Made by a program: the position numbers and the translations under genes. A stretch of 64,000 nucleotides of DNA, taken from assembly GCF_015291745.1 (NCBI RefSeq), contig NZ_CP030059.1, forward strand, positions 6,661,501 through 6,725,500. The letters are read 5' to 3'. The notes under the pieces are model-generated. The model saw nothing but the letters and a program-made list of their open reading frames with translations. It ran no database searches and was not told the origin of the DNA. The DNA comes from Bradyrhizobium sp. CCBAU 53351 (GTDB lineage: Bacteria > Pseudomonadota > Alphaproteobacteria > Rhizobiales > Xanthobacteraceae). Shown here piece after piece: positions 60,623-64,000 of this stretch; the first letter of the stretch is position 1, and every line of letters starts with the position of its first letter.

Positions 60623-62221
60623 TTGACCGATACATTCGATTTCGTCGTCGTGGGCGCGGGCTCGGGCGGCTCAACCGTGGCGGGGCGGCTGTCGGAGGAT
60701 GCGGGGGCATCCGTCGCGCTGCTCGATGCGGGCGGACGCAACGATAGCTGGCGGATCACCACGCCATTCGGGCTTGCCCTGCCCTACAAGACGGCCAACT
60801 GGGCCTTCGATACCGTGCCGCAGAAGGGATTGAACGGCCGTATCGGCTATCAACCGCGCGGCAAGGGCCTCGGTGGCTCCTCGGCGATCAACGCCATGGT
60901 CTATATCCGCGGCCACAAATGGGACTACGACCACTGGGCCTCGCTCGGCAATGAAGGCTGGTCGTATGCGGACGTGCTGCCCTATTTCAAGCGCTCGGAG
61001 AACAACGCCGATTTCGACGGCGAATATCACGGCAAGGGCGGCCCGCTGCATGTCAACCGGCTGCGCACGGACAATCCAATCCATGACGTGTTCCTTCAGG
61101 CCGCGCGCGAGGCGCAGTTTCGCATTCGCGAGGACTTCAATGGCGAGGATCATGAAGGGCTCGGCAGCTACCAGGCGACGCAACACAATGGCGAACGCTG
61201 GAGCGCGGCGCGCGCTTATCTCGATCCCCATATGGGCAAGCGCGTGAATCTGCGTGTCGAGACCGGCGCGCACGCCACGAAGATCCTGTTCGAAGGCAGC
61301 CGCGCGGTCGGCGTCGAGTATGTGCAGGGCAAGCAGACAAAGCAGTTGCGCGCCCGCCGCGAGGTGATCCTCGCCTCCGGCGCCTTCCAGTCACCGCAAT
61401 TGCTGATGCTCTCGGGTATCGGCGATGGCGACGCGCTCCGTACGCACGGCATTGGCGTCGTGCATCATCTGCCGGGCGTCGGGCGCAATCTGCAGGACCA
61501 TCCGGATTTCGTGTTCGTCTATGCCTCCGACTATCCGCACTTCGTCCACGCCTCGCTCGGCCGGTTGCCGTCCCTGCTTCGCGCCATCCAGCAATACCGC
61601 CGCGAACGGCGCGGCCTGATGACCACCAATTTTGCCGAGTGCGGCGGCTTTCTGAAGACCCGGCCTGACCTCGACGTACCCGACATCCAGTTGCACTTCG
61701 TCATCGCGATGCTGGACGACCACGGCCGCAAGAAGCACAAGGAGGCGGGTTTCTCATGCCATGTCTGCCTGCTCAGGCCCAAGAGCCGCGGCAGCGTATG
61801 GCTGAAAAGCGCCGATCCGCTCGCGGCTCCCATGATCGACCCGAATTTCCTCGGCGAGGCAGAGGATCTCGAGGCAATGGTCGCAGGCTTCAAGACCACG
61901 CGGCGGCTGATGGAGACGCCGGCGCTGCGCGCGTTGCAGAAGAAGGACATGTTCACGTCCGGCGTGAAGACCGACGATGACATCCGCGCCATCCTGCGCG
62001 AGCGCGTCGACACCGTCTATCACCCCGTCGGCACCTGCAGGATGGGGACGGACGCGATGGCGGTGGTCGATCCGGCGCTGAAGGTGCACGGCGTCGAGCA
62101 ATTGCGCATCGTCGACGCCTCGATCATGCCGACGCTGATCGGCGGCAACACCAATGCGCCGACCATCATGATCGGGGAGAAGGCGGCGGATATGATCCGG
62201 GGGGAGATGCGGGCGAGTTGA
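60623..62221 (+). CDS. GMC-family FAD oxidoreductase (choline/alcohol dehydrogenase type)
   Basis: This 532-aa flavoprotein has the N-terminal FAD motif FDFVVVGAGSGGSTVAGRLSED (about 4-25), GKGLGGSSAINAMVYIRGHKWDYDHW (about 83-108), the GMC signature 2 LASGAFQSPQLLMLSGIG (about 250), and the C-terminal HPVGTCRMGTDAMAVVD with the catalytic His plus TLIGGNTNAPTIMIGEKAADMI with the conserved Asn. GGGGGA lies ahead of TTG 60623; an ATG at 60608 is the alternative. It could oxidise an aliphatic or aromatic alcohol to aldehyde for the dehydrogenase upstream, which is inference from position. Confidence 0.9.
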   Translation: MTDTFDFVVVGAGSGGSTVAGRLSEDAGASVALLDAGGRNDSWRITTPFGLALPYKTANWAFDTVPQKGLNGRIGYQPRGKGLGGSSAINAMVYIRGHKWDYDHWASLGNEGWSYADVLPYFKRSENNADFDGEYHGKGGPLHVNRLRTDNPIHDVFLQAAREAQFRIREDFNGEDHEGLGSYQATQHNGERWSAARAYLDPHMGKRVNLRVETGAHATKILFEGSRAVGVEYVQGKQTKQLRARREVILASGAFQSPQLLMLSGIGDGDALRTHGIGVVHHLPGVGRNLQDHPDFVFVYASDYPHFVHASLGRLPSLLRAIQQYRRERRGLMTTNFAECGGFLKTRPDLDVPDIQLHFVIAMLDDHGRKKHKEAGFSCHVCLLRPKSRGSVWLKSADPLAAPMIDPNFLGEAEDLEAMVAGFKTTRRLMETPALRALQKKDMFTSGVKTDDDIRAILRERVDTVYHPVGTCRMGTDAMAVVDPALKVHGVEQLRIVDASIMPTLIGGNTNAPTIMIGEKAADMIRGEMRAS

Positions 62222-62254
62222 GCGATGGTGCCGCCTTGTGAAGTGCGAGGCTCC

Positions 62255-62425
62255 CACCTCGTCAACCGCGGTCGTCCCCACGAACGCGGGGATCCATAAC
62301 CACAGGGAGAAGTTGCGGCGCGAGGTGCTCACTCCGAAGTCCTCGCCAAACTACTCACTGTGGCCAAAGGGTCTTGGATCTGCGCGCGCTTGAGGCGCGC
62401 TTGTCCAGGACGACAGCGGAGTGAA
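62255..62425. repeat. Dispersed repeat (GTCGTCCCC ... TCCAGGACGAC type)
   Basis: It contains GGTCGTCCCCACGAACGCGGGGATCC, TCCTCGCCAAACTACTCACTGTGG and GCGCGCTTGAGGCGCGCTTGTCC, with ends complementary to GTCGTCC. The middle part matches 18680-18834 and 31935-32000. It separates the convergent GMC and SDR genes. Confidence 0.65.
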
Positions 62426-62453
62426 AATCGCCTGTTCGGAAGACGGGAGAAAA

Positions 62454-63215
62454 TCAATTCAACAAGAACCCGCCGTCCACGGTCACCACACTCCCCGTCA
62501 TGTAACGCGACGCCTGTGACGCCAGCAGCAGGATGGCGCCGTCGAGGTCGGACTCGGCGCCGACGCGGCGCTGGGGGATGCGCTTGGCGAGACGTTCGCC
62601 TGCCGGCGTCGACCAGAAGGCGTGGTTCATCTCGGTGTCGATATAGCCGGGTGCGAGCGCGTTAATGCGGATGTTCTGGCCTGCGAGCTCCAGCGCCATC
62701 GCCTTCGTCGCCTGGATGATTCCGGCCTTGGAGATCGCGTAGGGCGACACCGCCTTCAACACGCCGGTGCCGAGCACCGAGGCGATGTTGACGATGTTGC
62801 CTTGCTGCTTGCGCGCGATCATGCGCCGCGCGATTTCGGTCGCCAGGAAATAAGCGCCCTTCAGATTGGCCCCGATCACGGCGTCCCAATCAGCCTCGGT
62901 CTGCTCGGTCGCGAGCTTCTCGATGGCGATGCCGGCATTGTTGATCAGCACCGTGACAGGACCGAGCGCCGCTTCCGCGGCATCCACGGCCGGCGCGATC
63001 GAGGCGGTGTCGGTAACGTCGAGCGCGACCGCCGCGGCGCGGCCGCCTTTGCCGCGGATTTCCTCTTCCAGGCTCTTCAGCTTGTCCGTCTGCCGCGCCG
63101 CGAGCACCACGGCCGCGCCATGTGCCGCCAGCACCCGGGCAAATTGCCGGCCGAGCCCCTGGCTCGCGCCAGTGACGAGGATGGTTTCTTGACTGACGTC
63201 GAATAGGCCTGACAT
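62454..63215 (-). CDS. Short-chain dehydrogenase/reductase (SDR)
   Basis: This 253-aa NAD(P)-dependent oxidoreductase is complete: VTGASQGLGRQFARVLAAHG (about 13-32), NNAGIAIEKLA (about 92), the catalytic triad in NIASVLGTGVLKAVSPYAISKAGI (Ser about 144, Tyr about 157, Lys about 161), and the C-terminal SRYMTGSVVTVDGGFLLN. The ribosome site is not strong. It is divergent from the CvpA-like gene at 63346. Substrate unknown. Confidence 0.88.
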   Translation of the reverse strand: MSGLFDVSQETILVTGASQGLGRQFARVLAAHGAAVVLAARQTDKLKSLEEEIRGKGGRAAAVALDVTDTASIAPAVDAAEAALGPVTVLINNAGIAIEKLATEQTEADWDAVIGANLKGAYFLATEIARRMIARKQQGNIVNIASVLGTGVLKAVSPYAISKAGIIQATKAMALELAGQNIRINALAPGYIDTEMNHAFWSTPAGERLAKRIPQRRVGAESDLDGAILLLASQASRYMTGSVVTVDGGFLLN

Positions 63216-63345
63216 GACGATTTCCTCGAACGAATCCCGCGCGTAGCCCCGAATTTTGGAGCCATCAATACAGACGATTTTATCGATCTGAAACCGGAAT
63301 GATCGGACTTGCGTTCACTTGCTCCATCAAGGCAGGGTTGTGCTC

Positions 63346-63858
63346 ATGAACAGTTTCGATCTCGCCGTCTATGCCGCACTCGCCATCGCGGTCGGCTTCG
63401 GCTTCAGGACCGGCCTGCTGCGCAGCGCCATGACCATCCTCGCCTATCTCCTCGCCGCGCCGATTGCGGTCGCGCTGATGCCGCTGATTGCGCCGCAGAT
63501 TGCAGGCAACCCGAATTCACCGCTGCTGCAGAACTGGATCTGGTTCTTCGGCATCTTCGTCGTGGTCGGCATGCTGTTCGGGCATATCGGCCACATCACG
63601 CTGAACGATACCATCGGCGAGGCCGGCATCGGCGACCGGCTTGGCGGCGCCGCGCTCGGCGCCATCAGGGTCGGCCTCGTCGCCACCACGCTGGTGCTGG
63701 TTTTCGACCAGATCGTGCCGGCCAATCGCCAGCCGCCGTTTCTCGCCGGCTCGCATCTACGGCCCCTGTTCTCCATGGCGGGGCAGATGGGCTTCAAGTC
63801 GCTGCCGCCGGAAGCGGCCTCCGCGATCGACCGCCTCAAGCAGGAGCGGCGGATCTAG
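63346..63858 (+). CDS. CvpA-like integral membrane protein
   Basis: This 170-aa protein has four predicted membrane helices: DLAVYAALAIAVGFGFRTGLLRSAMTILAYLLAAPIAVALMPLI, then WFFGIFVVVGMLFGHIGHI and AALGAIRVGLVATTLVLVFDQIV. The glycine-rich loop GEAGIGDRLGGAALGAIR matches the CvpA family. Its role (colicin V production, stress tolerance, polymyxin susceptibility in other bacteria) is not defined at the molecular level. The ATG 63346 is preferred over 63319 because the helix begins right after it. It stands alone. Confidence 0.75.
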   Translation: MNSFDLAVYAALAIAVGFGFRTGLLRSAMTILAYLLAAPIAVALMPLIAPQIAGNPNSPLLQNWIWFFGIFVVVGMLFGHIGHITLNDTIGEAGIGDRLGGAALGAIRVGLVATTLVLVFDQIVPANRQPPFLAGSHLRPLFSMAGQMGFKSLPPEAASAIDRLKQERRI

Positions 63859-63983
63859 AACGCATTTGCATCGCTGGCCCCCGGTGCATGCATTTTGATG
63901 CGAGCCCGTCCCTTATCAGCGGCGCGGCGATTGGCTAGAGTGCCGCCATCCAAAACCTGCCTGACATTTACGGGAGTGAAACA

Positions 63984-64000
63984 GTGGATCTTGGGATCAA
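63984..64000 (+). CDS. Start of a further gene, probably SDR-type; cut by window end
   Basis: GGGAG at 63972-63976 lies eight bases before GTG 63984, and the first codons read MDLGI. This opening is common at the start of 3-oxoacyl-ACP-reductase-like SDR proteins, but only five full codons are in the window, so the assignment is a guess from the leader and the first residues. Confidence 0.4.

Overview
The window reads as ordinary chromosome of a Bradyrhizobium-type alphaproteobacterium (Nitrobacteraceae, close to Rhodopseudomonas). The signs are high GC, several LIV-I-type ABC and TRAP uptake systems, an MlotiK1-like channel, an OpgC-type acyltransferase, and dispersed palindromic repeats of the kind common in Bradyrhizobium intergenic DNA. 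I saw no phage genes, transposase, CRISPR array or conjugation gene.

Region 1 (1-6.7 kb) holds the end of a LivH permease, a LivM permease, three tandem paralogous periplasmic binding proteins, each followed by a hairpin, and a MOFRL-type glycerate kinase.

Region 2 (6.8-24.1 kb) is best read as a phenylpropanoid (p-coumarate/ferulate-type) uptake and degradation locus. It contains a MarR repressor divergent from a LivH / LivM-LivG fusion / LivF transporter, pobA (4-hydroxybenzoate hydroxylase) divergent from a DctP-DctQ-DctM TRAP transporter, a DUF3237 gene, and the run crotonase, feruloyl-CoA-synthase-like ligase, SDR dehydrogenase, 4-hydroxybenzoyl-CoA-type thioesterase and a CouP-like binding protein. 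Content and order recall the R. palustris cou/tar region. Three promoter regions in it share a GTTAT-N5-ATAAC-like palindrome, which suggests one MarR-controlled regulon. A PPOX-fold protein, a LysR regulator and a PaaI-type thioesterase are interspersed.

Region 3 (24.1-34.2 kb) is mixed: two separate divergent modules each pairing a glutathione-S-transferase-type gene with a WYL-domain regulator around a strong palindrome; small cysteine-rich, membrane and secreted proteins; a membrane-anchored TAXI-type binding protein; a cyclic-nucleotide-gated K+ channel; an enoyl-CoA hydratase.

Region 4 (34.2-45.6 kb) has a REC-EAL response regulator, a minus-strand desaturase / MetX-like hydrolase / metallo-beta-lactamase set with an orphan palindromic operator, an MFS transporter, an internally deleted AraC gene, and a quinone reductase / acyl-CoA synthetase / FCD-GntR group facing an ABC binding protein, with two copies of TTGTCGGACAA in the gap.

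Region 5 (45.8-57.4 kb) carries a HlyD / RbbA-like ABC / ABC-2 permease exporter, a DUF2059 protein, an OpgC-type membrane protein, a very large cyclase-ATPase-TPR protein, an unrecognised gene and a frameshifted, chimeric MATE remnant. Region 6 (57.5-64 kb) has a haloacetate-dehalogenase-like hydrolase, the initiator tRNA-Met, a coniferyl-aldehyde-dehydrogenase-like enzyme, a GMC oxidoreductase, an SDR, a CvpA-like membrane protein and the first codons of another gene.

No clearly new system is evident. The best leads are the shared operator set of region 2, the paired WYL-GST modules with matching 9-6-9 palindromes, and the MATE chimera.
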